NCBI GenBank assembly: GCA_018380195.1
Contig: JAGZUC010000003.1
Location: 1-64,000, forward strand
Origin: Collinsella sp.
Lineage (GTDB): Bacteria > Actinomycetota > Coriobacteriia > Coriobacteriales > Coriobacteriaceae
Reading direction: 5' to 3'
Length of the DNA stretch: 64,000 bases
Shown here in pieces: positions 52,277 to 62,045 of this stretch; the stretch's first letter is position 1, and each line of letters opens with the position of its first letter. Below the pieces are notes generated by a model. That model made no database searches. It was not told the DNA's origin and saw only the letters and a list, made by a program, of their open reading frames with translations. The position numbers and the translations under genes are program-made.

Positions 52277-53389
52277 CTAATTCCTTGAGTAGAGATCTAG
52301 ATATTTATAAGTCAGTCGCTTGCCTTGCAACTCAATGTTGTAATCGGCGAATTGCCCACTTGAGATAGACAATCGACCCTCATACGAGTACGGCAATAGT
52401 GAATCGATTTCATCGGCCCACACGGCAGGACTATCAATCGGCAAGAACTTGCATTCCCCCGTTACGTCAACTTCGCGCGTAATCGCATCACTCAGCAGGC
52501 ACGGCAGGCCAGACACCTGTGCCTCGACGCCGACGAGGCCCAGGCCTTCGTAAAGGCTTGGCAGAACGAACGCATCAAACGCCTGGTACAAACGATTGAC
52601 ATCGCTTCTCTGTCCCAGAAACTTAACGCGATCGGTAAGACCGCGTTCGTCCACCAAGGCCTTTACGGAGGCCCCGGCTTCGCCGGTACCGACAAGCAAC
52701 AAGACGGCATCGTCGCGACGCTTTGCGACCTCAGTAAAAATGTCAATCAGAAACGTATGGTTCTTTTGAGCAGTAAAACGTCCCACATGCCCAATGGCAA
52801 ACTGGTTGCCGACGAGGCCCAGGTCGGCTCGCGCTTGCGCGCGAGCCTCCGCATTGAAGCGAAAGCGATCCAAATCGATTGCGTTGTATACGACTTCGAA
52901 GTGTTCAGCTTTACCGAAAAGCCATTCACCGGCAAATTGACTGCATGCAAAACGGTGTGTTGGATACCGATTCGATTGCGTTTTCAGCACGGCCTTTAGG
53001 GCATTCTTGGCATACTCCCCCTTACCACTCGTAGAATGGCTATGGGCGATTCGCACAGGAACGCCCGCCTTCTTCGCGGCACGAAGCGGAAAGACCGAAA
53101 GCGCGTTGATGTGACTATGGACAATCTTCCAGCCCTCTTGTTTAAAGAGACGCTGAAGCTCTCGCTGGTATTCAACAACATGCTGATAGGGCGGAATCTC
53201 AAAGACCCTGCCACCGAGGGATTCGATTTCTTCACGGGGAACAAGCGTCGAATCGGCATCGACAAGAAAATCGAACTGCACTTTGCATCGGTCAATATGA
53301 CGATAGTAATTCATGACGACTGCCTCAACGCCGCCGCCAAGCATCTTGCCCACGACCTGGGCGACGCGAATTGGTTCTCCTTGGCTCAT
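52277..53389 (-). CDS. glycosyltransferase, family 4 (EpsF-like)
   Basis: The ATG at 53389 follows AAGGAGGAC and gives 370 aa. The N-terminal part has IRVAQVVGKMLGGGVEAVVMNYY with the Gly-rich donor loop, and HSHINALSVFPLRAAKKAGVP. The C-terminal domain has IGHVGRFTAQKNHTFLIDIF, VLLLVGTGE and the E-x7-E motif YEGLGLVGVEAQ. It overlaps the upstream sugar-transferase gene by ATGA. GC rises to genome-typical levels from here towards the operon start. Confidence 0.9.
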   Translation of the reverse strand: MSQGEPIRVAQVVGKMLGGGVEAVVMNYYRHIDRCKVQFDFLVDADSTLVPREEIESLGGRVFEIPPYQHVVEYQRELQRLFKQEGWKIVHSHINALSVFPLRAAKKAGVPVRIAHSHSTSGKGEYAKNALKAVLKTQSNRYPTHRFACSQFAGEWLFGKAEHFEVVYNAIDLDRFRFNAEARAQARADLGLVGNQFAIGHVGRFTAQKNHTFLIDIFTEVAKRRDDAVLLLVGTGEAGASVKALVDERGLTDRVKFLGQRSDVNRLYQAFDAFVLPSLYEGLGLVGVEAQVSGLPCLLSDAITREVDVTGECKFLPIDSPAVWADEIDSLLPYSYEGRLSISSGQFADYNIELQGKRLTYKYLDLYSRN

Positions 53390-54030
53390 CGCCCGGTCCT
53401 CCTTTTCCCAAACATGGCACCAAAGGTGCCGGTGAAACATTTCCAGTCCATGCGGAAGCAGCGATTCCGCACGTAGTGGAGCTCGATCTTCTGGCGCATG
53501 CCGCTCTCGAAGGTCGCGGCGTTGCGGTCGGTGGCCTGCCACAGGCCCGTGATGCCCGGGGTGACGCTCAGCAGTTCCTCCTTCTCCTCGTCGGTGAAGT
53601 GCTGATCGAGCTCGTCGCGCGTGATGGGGCGCGGGCCGATTACGGACAGGTCGCCCTTCAGCACGTTGAGGAACTGCGGCACTTCGTCGATGGAGCACTT
53701 TCGAATGAACTGGCCCACCTTGGTGATGCGCGGGTCGTCGTCGACCTTGCGCTCCACCTCCCACTGGCGCAGCTGCTCGGGACTCAGGTACTTCTGCACA
53801 TCACCGGCATCAGGGACCATACTGCGGAGCTTAAGCACGCGGATCACCCTGCCTCCCCTGCCCACGCGCTCCTGCGTGTAGACCGGGCAGCCAGGAGACT
53901 CCACGCAGATCGCGGCGCAGACACCGGCCATCGGAATCGCCAGCACCGCGGTGCATCCGGCGCTGAAGGCTATGTCGAATGTTCTCTTGCTTATGCGGTA
54001 GAAGAGGGTCCCGGTAGGTTTCCTAGACAT
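53386..54030 (-). CDS. undecaprenyl-phosphate sugar-phosphate transferase (PglC/WbaP-type)
   Basis: The 214-aa protein is a bacterial sugar transferase (Bac_transf). It has one re-entrant N-terminal helix after RISKRTFDIAFS, then GRGGRVIRVLKLRSM, DDDPRITKVGQFIRKCSIDE with the catalytic D-E pair, VLKGDLSVIGPRP and TPGITGLWQ. It loads the first sugar-phosphate onto undecaprenyl phosphate. It is the second such gene in the operon, so the two may use different sugars or act as alternatives. Its upstream neighbour ends in a G9 tract 42 nt away. Confidence 0.92.
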   Translation of the reverse strand: MSRKPTGTLFYRISKRTFDIAFSAGCTAVLAIPMAGVCAAICVESPGCPVYTQERVGRGGRVIRVLKLRSMVPDAGDVQKYLSPEQLRQWEVERKVDDDPRITKVGQFIRKCSIDEVPQFLNVLKGDLSVIGPRPITRDELDQHFTDEEKEELLSVTPGITGLWQATDRNAATFESGMRQKIELHYVRNRCFRMDWKCFTGTFGAMFGKRRTGR

Positions 54031-54071
54031 GGGCTAGCACCCCGCCATCGGAAAAGTCTCGGGAGATGCCT

Positions 54072-54872
54072 CTAGCAGGCACCCCCCCCCGTTATCATTT
54101 CGACGACCGTGAGCGCCACGATTTTCAAGTCGGTGAGCACGCCACGCTTGGCGATGTACTCAAGGTCGCGGCGGACCATGCCTTCGAAGTCGGTGTCGTT
54201 GCGCTCCGCCACCTGCCACCAGCCGGTGATGCCAGGCTTCACTGCCAAGCGCTGCAGGTCGTACTCGGTGTACTCCGCCACCTCATTCGGAAGCGGCGGC
54301 CTAGGCCCCACGACAGACATCTGACCGAAGAACACGTTGAGGAACTGCGGGAACTCGTCGATGGAGTGCTTGCGGATGAATTTGCCGATCTTCGTTACGC
54401 GCGGGTCATCCTTCATCTTGAACATGGCGCCGGCGATCTCGTTCTGCCCCTTGAGCTCGGCGAGACGCTCGTCGGCGTCCCTGTACATGGAACGGAACTT
54501 CCACATGCGGAAGGTTGACAGGCTGCCGTCGCGGCGGGTCTGGCCCACGCGAATCTGGCTGTAGAACGGGTTGCCCTCACTCTCCAGGCGGATGGCCGCG
54601 GCCAAAATCAGGCTCGGAATGGCGATAACAATAAGAACGGCACCGCTGAACACGATGTCGAACGTGCGCTTCACAGCCCGATAGACAAGGCGCGAACGGT
54701 CCCAGTCCATGATGGATTGCATGGCCTTGTAGCGACCGGCGCCCTCACGCCGGTCCATGGCCTGAGCAATCAGCGCCGCCCCCACAGGCGCATTTGTCTC
54801 TGTTACTTCTTTAGCAGCCACAGTCAAACTTACGTCCCTGTTCCCCAGGGATCCCCCAATCGGTAAATTCAA
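54072..54872 (-). CDS. undecaprenyl-phosphate sugar-phosphate transferase with G9 tract at the end
   Basis: The 266-aa protein has an N-terminal extension of about 60 residues, then the Bac_transf domain: RAVKRTFDIVFSG, STFRMWKFRSMY, DDPRVTKIGKFIRKHSIDEF, FFGQMSVVGPRP and KPGITGWWQ. It should initiate the repeat unit. The gene ends in nine consecutive G (plus-strand C at 54082-54090) encoding GGG just before the final AC residues. Loss or gain of one G would lengthen the tail in another frame by about 15-20 residues. It begins 33 nt after the NusG-like gene. Confidence 0.92.
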   Translation of the reverse strand: MNLPIGGSLGNRDVSLTVAAKEVTETNAPVGAALIAQAMDRREGAGRYKAMQSIMDWDRSRLVYRAVKRTFDIVFSGAVLIVIAIPSLILAAAIRLESEGNPFYSQIRVGQTRRDGSLSTFRMWKFRSMYRDADERLAELKGQNEIAGAMFKMKDDPRVTKIGKFIRKHSIDEFPQFLNVFFGQMSVVGPRPPLPNEVAEYTEYDLQRLAVKPGITGWWQVAERNDTDFEGMVRRDLEYIAKRGVLTDLKIVALTVVEMITGGGAC

Positions 54873-54905
54873 AAATACGAACGAATAGCTGGTGCAACGT
54901 CTCCC

Positions 54906-55496
54906 TTACGTTTTGCTGGGGACGTCCAGCGCAAGCAGCTCCCTAAAAGTGGAGTCACCCTCGCCCACGTCTACCAGGCACCAGCGTTTACGACGGTCGA
55001 TCTTTTTAACGCGGGCCTCTTGCCCCACCAAGGGACCCTGCTCTATGTGCAACACGCCGTCTTCTATGCGGGCTACGCTGTTGCGCACCACACCGTCGTC
55101 GTCCAGTACGCTGCGGTACCAGTCCTGCGCATCGTCCGGCATGGGCATGTACGCCCGCTCCCTACTGCCGGCGATGCGACAGCCAAAGCTCAACTGGGCC
55201 AAAGCCCTATCGAGCGCGGCGGCATCGTGCGTGGCGACGAAGAAGTATTCCTTGTACATGGGTTTGGTTTGGAGCGACCAGGCGCCGTCCCGCTTAAACC
55301 AGAACTCCTTTTGCATCACAAAAGCGTCCTGCATCAGCTCGTGCGGGATAATGCGGCGAACCTTTTCGCAGGTCTCGCGCTCTTTACCGTTGGGGGTGTG
55401 GACCAGATACCAGCGGACGCGGCCATACTGGCTGTTGGTGGTGGCGCCGTTAAATGCGCCCGGCAGCCGCTCTTGACGCCGTGCCGTCTGTTCCAT
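54906..55496 (-). CDS. NusG-paralogue antiterminator, LoaP/UpxY-like
   Basis: The ATG at 55496 has a GA-rich binding site (GGGGGGCGAG) and gives 196 aa. An N-terminal NGN domain begins at VRWYLVHTPNGKERETCEKV with HELMQDAFVMQKEFWFK. The C-terminal KOW part contains EQGPLVGQEARVKKIDRRKRW, typical of LoaP/UpxY-type specialised NusG proteins. These travel with RNA polymerase on long polysaccharide or antibiotic operons and prevent early termination. Being first in a 10-kb capsule operon supports that role. Confidence 0.85.
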   Translation of the reverse strand: MEQTARRQERLPGAFNGATTNSQYGRVRWYLVHTPNGKERETCEKVRRIIPHELMQDAFVMQKEFWFKRDGAWSLQTKPMYKEYFFVATHDAAALDRALAQLSFGCRIAGSRERAYMPMPDDAQDWYRSVLDDDGVVRNSVARIEDGVLHIEQGPLVGQEARVKKIDRRKRWCLVDVGEGDSTFRELLALDVPSKT

Positions 55497-55588
55497 GTTC
55501 TCGCCCCCCTCTTTTAGCTTTGCGATGCACGCAAATGCAGGGGCGTTTAGAACAGGCTTCTCGCTCGCAGCTAGGCGCAGTCGCAAAA

Positions 55589-55710
55589 GTACAGGTTTTT
55601 GCATCTTTCGACGAAGCTCATTATACGAGTAATTTCAGGCTGTTTTGCCTGATTGCACAAATTGCGGCGCGAGCGGATACATCTCCATACCCCTCTACAA
55701 AAACCTGTAC
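55589..55710. repeat. 13-bp inverted repeat flanking the antiterminator promoter
   Basis: GTACAGGTTTTTG (55589-55601) recurs exactly inverted at 55698-55710, each copy next to a TTTTGCA/TGCAAAA-like stretch. The region between holds the -10 box and a CAGGC-N6-GCCTG palindrome (55636-55651). This could be a regulatory arrangement. Confidence 0.5.
55620..55651 (-). promoter_or_regulatory. promoter region of the antiterminator/capsule operon
   Basis: A consensus TATAAT (55625-55620, minus strand) lies about 125 nt upstream of the antiterminator start. No good -35 box is present at 17 nt; instead a palindrome CAGGC-N6-GCCTG occupies that position, consistent with an activator or repressor site. 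Confidence 0.55.
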
Positions 55711-55723
55711 ATTTTTGCACAAC

Positions 55724-55755
55724 AAAAAAAGCCGCTCTAGCAGCGGCTTTTTCTC
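55724..55755. terminator. bidirectional terminator
   Basis: A 7-bp stem AGCCGCT/AGCGGCT (55730-55736 with 55742-55748) with seven A before and five T after forms a terminator on both strands. It backs up the thrS terminator ahead of the capsule operon promoter. Confidence 0.8.
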
Positions 55756-55766
55756 ATTTGGGCATG

Positions 55767-55804
55767 AAAAAAGGCGACTGCCCTTTGTGGACGGTCGCCT
55801 TTGT
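55767..55804 (-). terminator. thrS terminator
   Basis: An 8-bp stem AAGGCGAC/GTCGCCTT (55771-55778 with 55794-55801) is followed by six T residues on the minus strand, 21 nt beyond the thrS stop codon. Confidence 0.8.
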
Positions 55805-55824
55805 TAATTGTTGTGAAGTTTGCC

Positions 55825-57588
<1,764 letters not shown>

Positions 57589-57615
57589 GGGTATGTTTTC
57601 TCCTCTCGGATGCCT

Positions 57616-57658
57616 GATGCAAGTGCGTGCGATGCGCTCGGCGTTTTTGACTTGCATC
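57616..57658 (-). promoter_or_regulatory. inverted repeat in the thrS leader
   Basis: GATGCAAGT (57658-57650 on the minus strand) pairs with ACTTGCATC (57624-57616), folding the leader from near its first nucleotide to just upstream of the ribosome binding site. No T-box consensus is present. Confidence 0.5.
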
Positions 57659-57686
57659 ATTATAGGCAGGTTGCCTTGGTATACAA
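57659..57686 (-). promoter_or_regulatory. thrS promoter
   Basis: TTGTAT (57686-57681) and TATAAT (57664-57659) on the minus strand are 16 nt apart. Transcription would start near 57651, giving a leader of about 63 nt. Confidence 0.8.
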
Positions 57687-57687
57687 G

Positions 57688-57718
57688 CGCCCGCCGCACC
57701 TTAATGGCACGGCGGGCG
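57688..57718. terminator. hairpin between the zinc-ribbon gene and thrS
   Basis: A perfect 9-bp stem (57688-57696 with 57710-57718) and a 13-nt loop. T residues follow on the plus strand (GATTTTCT); the minus-strand run is weak and merges with the thrS -35 box. It probably ends transcription of the zinc-ribbon gene. Confidence 0.5.
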
Positions 57719-57826
57719 ATTTTCTACGCATGCTTCATCGTGTGGGGGCGTGGCTGCTGGGCGCGCGTGTGGCTTACGCGGGATGCGCGGTGCCCGTGGC
57801 TTGCGGCCGGCCCGGCGATGGATGCG

Positions 57827-58258
57827 TTACTGGATGCGAGTTCGGCAGTAGGGGCAGACCTTCCAGTGCGCGTCGAGCGGGCGATGGCAGCTGGGGCACA
57901 CGTTGCGAACCTGGGTATCGCACACGGGGCAGACCACAAAGTCCTTCTCGATGGGGGCGCCGCACTGCGGGCAGGCGCCGTACTGGGCAAGCTGGCGCTC
58001 GCGCAGGGCCATGTCCAGCTCCTGCTCCTCGCGGTCGGCCGCGTAGGAGTGCGGGCGCAGGACCAGGTAGGCGATGAGGCCCACAAACGGGATGAGGGCG
58101 ATGATGCCCCATGCCACGTAGGCGCTGGCGCCGCGGCGGCGGGCGTCGATGAACACATAGACGACCGACAGCACGTACAGGGCGATGATAAAGCCAACAA
58201 AGGCATAGACGACGCCCATGAGCTGCGGCGACATGAGCTCGGAGATGTACTTGGACAT
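57827..58258 (-). CDS. membrane protein with double zinc ribbon
   Basis: The 143-aa protein (ATG at 58258, GAAAGGTA upstream) has two hydrophobic helices (about 12-35 and 48-67) like the PLD-nuclease N-terminal membrane hairpin: YVFIDARRRG, AWGIIALIPFVGLIAYLVLR. A linker follows, then two C-terminal zinc ribbons with paired cysteines: CPQCG and CPVCD, then CPSCH and CPYCR. Related proteins are common in actinobacteria and unassigned. It may be a small membrane sensor or scaffold; the function is unknown. Confidence 0.75.
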   Translation of the reverse strand: MSKYISELMSPQLMGVVYAFVGFIIALYVLSVVYVFIDARRRGASAYVAWGIIALIPFVGLIAYLVLRPHSYAADREEQELDMALRERQLAQYGACPQCGAPIEKDFVVCPVCDTQVRNVCPSCHRPLDAHWKVCPYCRTRIQ

Positions 58259-58357
58259 TACGGGTACCTTTCGGAATATTAACAGTCCGGTCAAGTTTAC
58301 CACGGGGTTTGTTTATATGGGACCACGGCTAGGGGCGGGGCTAGCGCGGACACAAAC

Positions 58358-58495
58358 ATCTCAATCTGTAACAGGTGGGAGCGGAATCCGGTCCTAGATG
58401 TTACAGATCGAGACAAACGGAGGACCCGCCAGACTAACGTCTCAATCTGTAACAACTGGGACCCAAATCCTCGTCTAAATGTTACAGATCGAGAC
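58358..58495. repeat. two tandem copies of a 57-bp palindromic unit
   Basis: Unit 1 (58358-58414) and unit 2 (58439-58495) each have arms TCTCAATCTGTAACA and TGTTACAGATCGAGA around about 25 nt of divergent centre. The arms are nearly identical between copies and the centres differ. They lie between divergent genes, 81 bp start to start. Confidence 0.8.
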
Positions 58496-58664
58496 GAACG
58501 GTTGCCGTAGTTGTCTGCAGACGAGCTTGTCGACGTTGCCGGGTCTCCCCTCGTCTGCCGTTGGCGGGTGCTGCGGGGCTGTTCGCCGCATTGCCGCCGC
58601 GCTGGGGGTATGCAGACCGTAGGATAGTCTTATTGACGGCCTGTCAACTCGTCTGGGAGGCACT

Positions 58665-60122
58665 GTGACAGAAACGTTTGATATCGCGATTGTCGGCGCG
58701 GGCATCACGGGATGCGTCATCGCGCGACAGCTCGCGAGATTTGACCTTTCCATTTGCGTGGTCGAGGCGACCAACGACATCGCGCTGGGCGCGTCGAAGG
58801 CCAACGGCGGCCTGGTGCACGCCGGCTACGATCCTGCGCCGGGCACGGTAAAGGCGCAGGTCAACGCCCGTGGTTGCGAGCTATATGGCACATGGGCCCA
58901 GGAGCTGGGCTTTCTGTTCTGCCGCACCGGGTCGATGGTGTTGGGCTTTAACGACGAGGACCGCGCGCAGCTGGAGAAGCTGCGGTGCAACGCCCTTGCC
59001 AACGGTGTGCCCGAACTGTCGATTATCGGCCCCGAGCGCATCCACGAGCTGGAGCCGCGCGCGAGTGCCCAGGTCTCGTGCGCGTTGTGGTGCCCTTCGA
59101 CCGGTTACGTCGACCCGTTTGAAGTGGCCATCGCTGCACTAGAGAACGCAGTTGCCAACGGCGCGACGTTTATGCGCTCTGCGCCGGTGGAAGGCATTGA
59201 AGTTGCCGGCTCAGATGACGGAGCCGTGCGCTTTACGCTGGCGACCCCCGCTGGCAACGTACGCTGCCGCTACCTGATCAACGCCGCGGGCAACGGCGCC
59301 GCCGACATCTCGCATATGGCGGGCGCCGAGGAGTACCAGATGGTCTGGCGTCAGGGCAACATCGTGGTGCTGGACAAGGAGCCGCGCACGCTCATGCCGC
59401 TCTACCCCGTGCCGACGCCGGTGTCGAAGGGCGTTATCGTGACGGGCACCGTGCACGGCAACACCGTGATTACCGCAACCGCCGCTGTGCGCGAGCCGGG
59501 CGATACACAGACCTACGCGACCGATATCAACGCGCTCCTGACCGGCGCTCGCAAGCTGGTGCCCGATCTGGACACGCGTCGCGTGGTGCGCGCATTTGCC
59601 GGCGGTCGCCCGGTCATTCAGGGAACGAACGACTTCTTTATTGGACAGTCGGCCGTTGTGCCGGGGCTTTTCCAGGCGGCGGGCATTCAGTCGCCGGGCG
59701 TGGCAAGCGCACCGGCCATTGCCGAGCGCATGGAGCACGTACTGCGCAATGCCGGCGTGGCCCTGCGCGAACGCGCCGATTGGGATCCAATACGCCGCGC
59801 GCCGGACGACTTTGACCGCGCGCCGCTTGCGCGCAAGAAGGAGCTCATTGAGTCCGGCCCTGCATGGGGGCAGATCGTCTGCCGCTGCGAGACGGTGCCC
59901 GAGGCCGAGATTGTTGCCGCGATTCGACGCCGCCCGGGCGCGGTTTCGGTCGAAGGCGTCAAACGCCGCTGCCGCGCGGGTATGGGCCGCTGCCAGAGTG
60001 GCTTTTGCCAGAGCCGCGTGGTGACGATTCTTGCCCGCGAGCTGGGCTGCGACCCCAGCGAGGTGTTGTTAGAGGATACCGGATCTTGGTTGGTTGAGGG
60101 ACCGCTGAAGGGGGTGCGCTAG
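58665..60122 (+). CDS. GlpA-like FAD-dependent oxidoreductase with BFD-type Fe-S domain
   Basis: The 485-aa flavoprotein starts with the FAD-binding DIAIVGAGITGCVIARQLA and has the DAO-fold blocks SKANGGLVHAGYD and GRPVIQG. The C-terminal 85 residues form a BFD-like [2Fe-2S] domain: VCRCETVPEAEIVAAI then RCRAGMGRCQSGFC. This is the layout of the anaerobic glycerol-3-phosphate dehydrogenase subunit GlpA and relatives. The GTG start at 58665 follows GGGAGG by 4 nt. It leads a three-gene operon with an FAD/NAD oxidoreductase and a DUF1667 protein. That trio is common in anaerobes and probably oxidises glycerol-3-phosphate or a similar alcohol; the substrate is not proven. Confidence 0.86.
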   Translation: MTETFDIAIVGAGITGCVIARQLARFDLSICVVEATNDIALGASKANGGLVHAGYDPAPGTVKAQVNARGCELYGTWAQELGFLFCRTGSMVLGFNDEDRAQLEKLRCNALANGVPELSIIGPERIHELEPRASAQVSCALWCPSTGYVDPFEVAIAALENAVANGATFMRSAPVEGIEVAGSDDGAVRFTLATPAGNVRCRYLINAAGNGAADISHMAGAEEYQMVWRQGNIVVLDKEPRTLMPLYPVPTPVSKGVIVTGTVHGNTVITATAAVREPGDTQTYATDINALLTGARKLVPDLDTRRVVRAFAGGRPVIQGTNDFFIGQSAVVPGLFQAAGIQSPGVASAPAIAERMEHVLRNAGVALRERADWDPIRRAPDDFDRAPLARKKELIESGPAWGQIVCRCETVPEAEIVAAIRRRPGAVSVEGVKRRCRAGMGRCQSGFCQSRVVTILARELGCDPSEVLLEDTGSWLVEGPLKGVR

Positions 60123-60123
60123 G

Positions 60124-61515
60124 ATGGCGACGGATATCGAGATGGACGCTGGACGAGACGTCATGATTGCTGCCGCGGGTGGCGTGCCGATGCAGGCCTT
60201 CGACGTGGTCGTTATCGGTGGCGGACCCGCCGGCATGGCGGCAGCTCTCGCCGCGCACAAGGCCGGCGCACGCGCGGCCATCGTGGAGCGCGAGCAGCAT
60301 CTGGGCGGAATTCTCCGCCAGTGCATCCACCCCGGTTTTGGGCTTTCGCACTTTAAGCAGGAGCTCACCGGTCCCGAGTACGCGCAGCGCTTTATCGACC
60401 AGGTGCGCGAGACCGACATTGCGCTGTTCTTGGACAGCATGGTGATTGGGATTGACGGGGACGCGGATGCGGCGGATGACTCGGGCGCGGGCAACGCCGC
60501 GATTCACACCGTCACGCTCATGAATCCCGCCGGCATGCTGCAGCTCGCCGGACGTGCGGTCGTCCTTGCCATGGGTTGCCGTGAGCGTACCCGCAGCGAG
60601 ATCAAGATTCCCGGCAGCCGTCCCGCCGGCGTGTTTACGGCCGGCTTGGCGCAGCGATACATCAATATCGAAAACCTCAAACCCGGCTCGCGAGCCGTCA
60701 TTTTAGGCTCAGGCGACATCGGGCTGATCATGGCGCGCCGTTGCACGCTCGAGGGGATTTCCGTCGAGGGGGTGTACGAGCTCATGCCGTACGCCAACGG
60801 CCTGCGCCGCAACGTCAAAAACTGCCTGGACGATTTTGGCATTCCACTGCATCTGTCGACCACGGTCACGCGCGTAATCGGGCACGACCGCGTGGAGGCC
60901 GTCGAGGTGAGCCAGGTCGACGAGCACCTGGCGCCCATTCCGGGGACCGAGCGCATTGTTCCGTGCGACACGCTGCTGCTTTCGGTGGGCTTGATTCCCG
61001 AGAACGAGCTTTCGGTGGGCGCCGGCGTTGAGTTGGACCCACGCACACGCGGCGCCGTGGTGGACCAGAGCCTGCAGACGGGCGTGCCGGGCATATTTGC
61101 CTGCGGCAACGTTCTGCACGTGCACGATCTGGCCGATAACGTAACGACCGAGTCCGAGCGCGCCGGCGCGGCTGCGGCGGCATGGGCGTTGAGTAGCGGC
61201 ACGGGCGCTGGGACGGACGCCGTGAGCGCGAGCTGCGAGCTCGCGGTCTCCCCCGCCGGCATTGCCGGCTACGCACTGCCGGGACGCATCACGGCCGCGG
61301 CGCTCACCAAGGTCAACTTCCGCGTGCGCCGGCCAGTCGATGCCGCCCGAGTGCGCCTCCTGGTTAACGGCGAGGAACTGTTCGCCGGCAAGGTACGAGC
61401 GTTTAAGCCGAGCGTCATGGAAAACTTCCCGCTGCCGGCAAAAATCATTCAGGGAGCGCTTGACCTTGGCGCTAGCGAAATCGTCTTGTCCGTCGATCCC
61501 GTTGAGGAGTCATAA
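60124..61515 (+). CDS. FAD/NAD(P)-dependent oxidoreductase of the GlpA-like operon
   Basis: The 463-aa protein has an N-terminal extension of about 22 residues, then the FAD motif FDVVVIGGGPAGMAAAL, GGILRQCIHPGF with a conserved Cys pair region, and VLAMGCRERTR. A second Rossmann motif is RAVILGSGDIGLIMARR, and GIFACGNVLHVHDLAD closes the FAD site. It is the partner subunit accepting electrons from the GlpA-like protein. A shorter start at MQAFDVVV (near 60190) is possible. It follows the previous gene by 1 nt. Confidence 0.86.
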   Translation: MATDIEMDAGRDVMIAAAGGVPMQAFDVVVIGGGPAGMAAALAAHKAGARAAIVEREQHLGGILRQCIHPGFGLSHFKQELTGPEYAQRFIDQVRETDIALFLDSMVIGIDGDADAADDSGAGNAAIHTVTLMNPAGMLQLAGRAVVLAMGCRERTRSEIKIPGSRPAGVFTAGLAQRYINIENLKPGSRAVILGSGDIGLIMARRCTLEGISVEGVYELMPYANGLRRNVKNCLDDFGIPLHLSTTVTRVIGHDRVEAVEVSQVDEHLAPIPGTERIVPCDTLLLSVGLIPENELSVGAGVELDPRTRGAVVDQSLQTGVPGIFACGNVLHVHDLADNVTTESERAGAAAAAWALSSGTGAGTDAVSASCELAVSPAGIAGYALPGRITAAALTKVNFRVRRPVDAARVRLLVNGEELFAGKVRAFKPSVMENFPLPAKIIQGALDLGASEIVLSVDPVEES

Positions 61516-61518
61516 ACC

Positions 61519-61917
61519 GTGAGCGATAACGTGATTGAGACGTTGCAGTTCAACTGCACGACCTGCCCGTCCGAGTGCCTCCTGGCCGTGGAAGTCGAAC
61601 GCGATGCCGATGGTACCGTGGTGGATGTGCGCTCCGTAACCGGCAACAGCTGCCCGCGCGGCGACAAGTTCGCGCATCAGGAGCTCACCTGCCCCATGCG
61701 CGTGCTCACCACCACCGTGGCCGTCTCCGGCGGCGGCGAGCCACTGCTCCCCGTCCGTACGGCCGAGGCCATCCCGCTTGCGCTCCACGCCCAAGCCATG
61801 GCCCTCATCCGCGGCGTGGTCGTTGAGGCCCCCATCCGCATGGGCGACGTCGTGTTCCCCAACCTCCTCAACACGGGCATCGACCTCATCGCCAGCATGG
61901 ACATCGACCCAGCCTAA
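61519..61917 (+). CDS. DUF1667 protein of the GlpA-like operon
   Basis: The 132-aa protein has cysteine motifs CTTCPSEC, CPRGDKFA and CPMRV, suitable for an Fe-S cluster or zinc, and the typical PVRTAEAIPLAL segment. DUF1667 proteins are encoded with GlpA-like and FAD/NAD oxidoreductases and are thought to be a small third subunit. The GTG start follows GAGGAG and lies 3 nt after the previous stop. Confidence 0.85.
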   Translation: MSDNVIETLQFNCTTCPSECLLAVEVERDADGTVVDVRSVTGNSCPRGDKFAHQELTCPMRVLTTTVAVSGGGEPLLPVRTAEAIPLALHAQAMALIRGVVVEAPIRMGDVVFPNLLNTGIDLIASMDIDPA

Positions 61918-62045
61918 GCAGCTAATTTAGGACGGGCTCTTTTATCTGCTTTTACAAGGAGTGTCCCCAGGTGCCGGCATAAAAGGAACGTCCCTATCTG
62001 CCGGGCATGGGATACCATGGTGGCAACCTAACGAAAGGATGTTTC
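61918..62045. other. intergenic region with a degenerate repeat fragment
   Basis: The sequence contains gtgtccccagg and ggaacgtcccta pieces reminiscent of the 107-150 repeat but not a perfect palindrome. The M24 gene's binding site AAAGGA is at its end. No gene is seen. Confidence 0.4.

Noticed and set aside
53390..53764. Longer start for the family 4 glycosyltransferase
   Set aside because: The upstream extension is Arg/His/Gly-rich shadow sequence of the overlapping sugar-transferase gene; the ATG at 53389 has AAGGAGGAC ahead of it.
58358..58495. CRISPR array
   Set aside because: Only two units occur, each internally palindromic over its whole length, without regular unique spacers and without cas genes.
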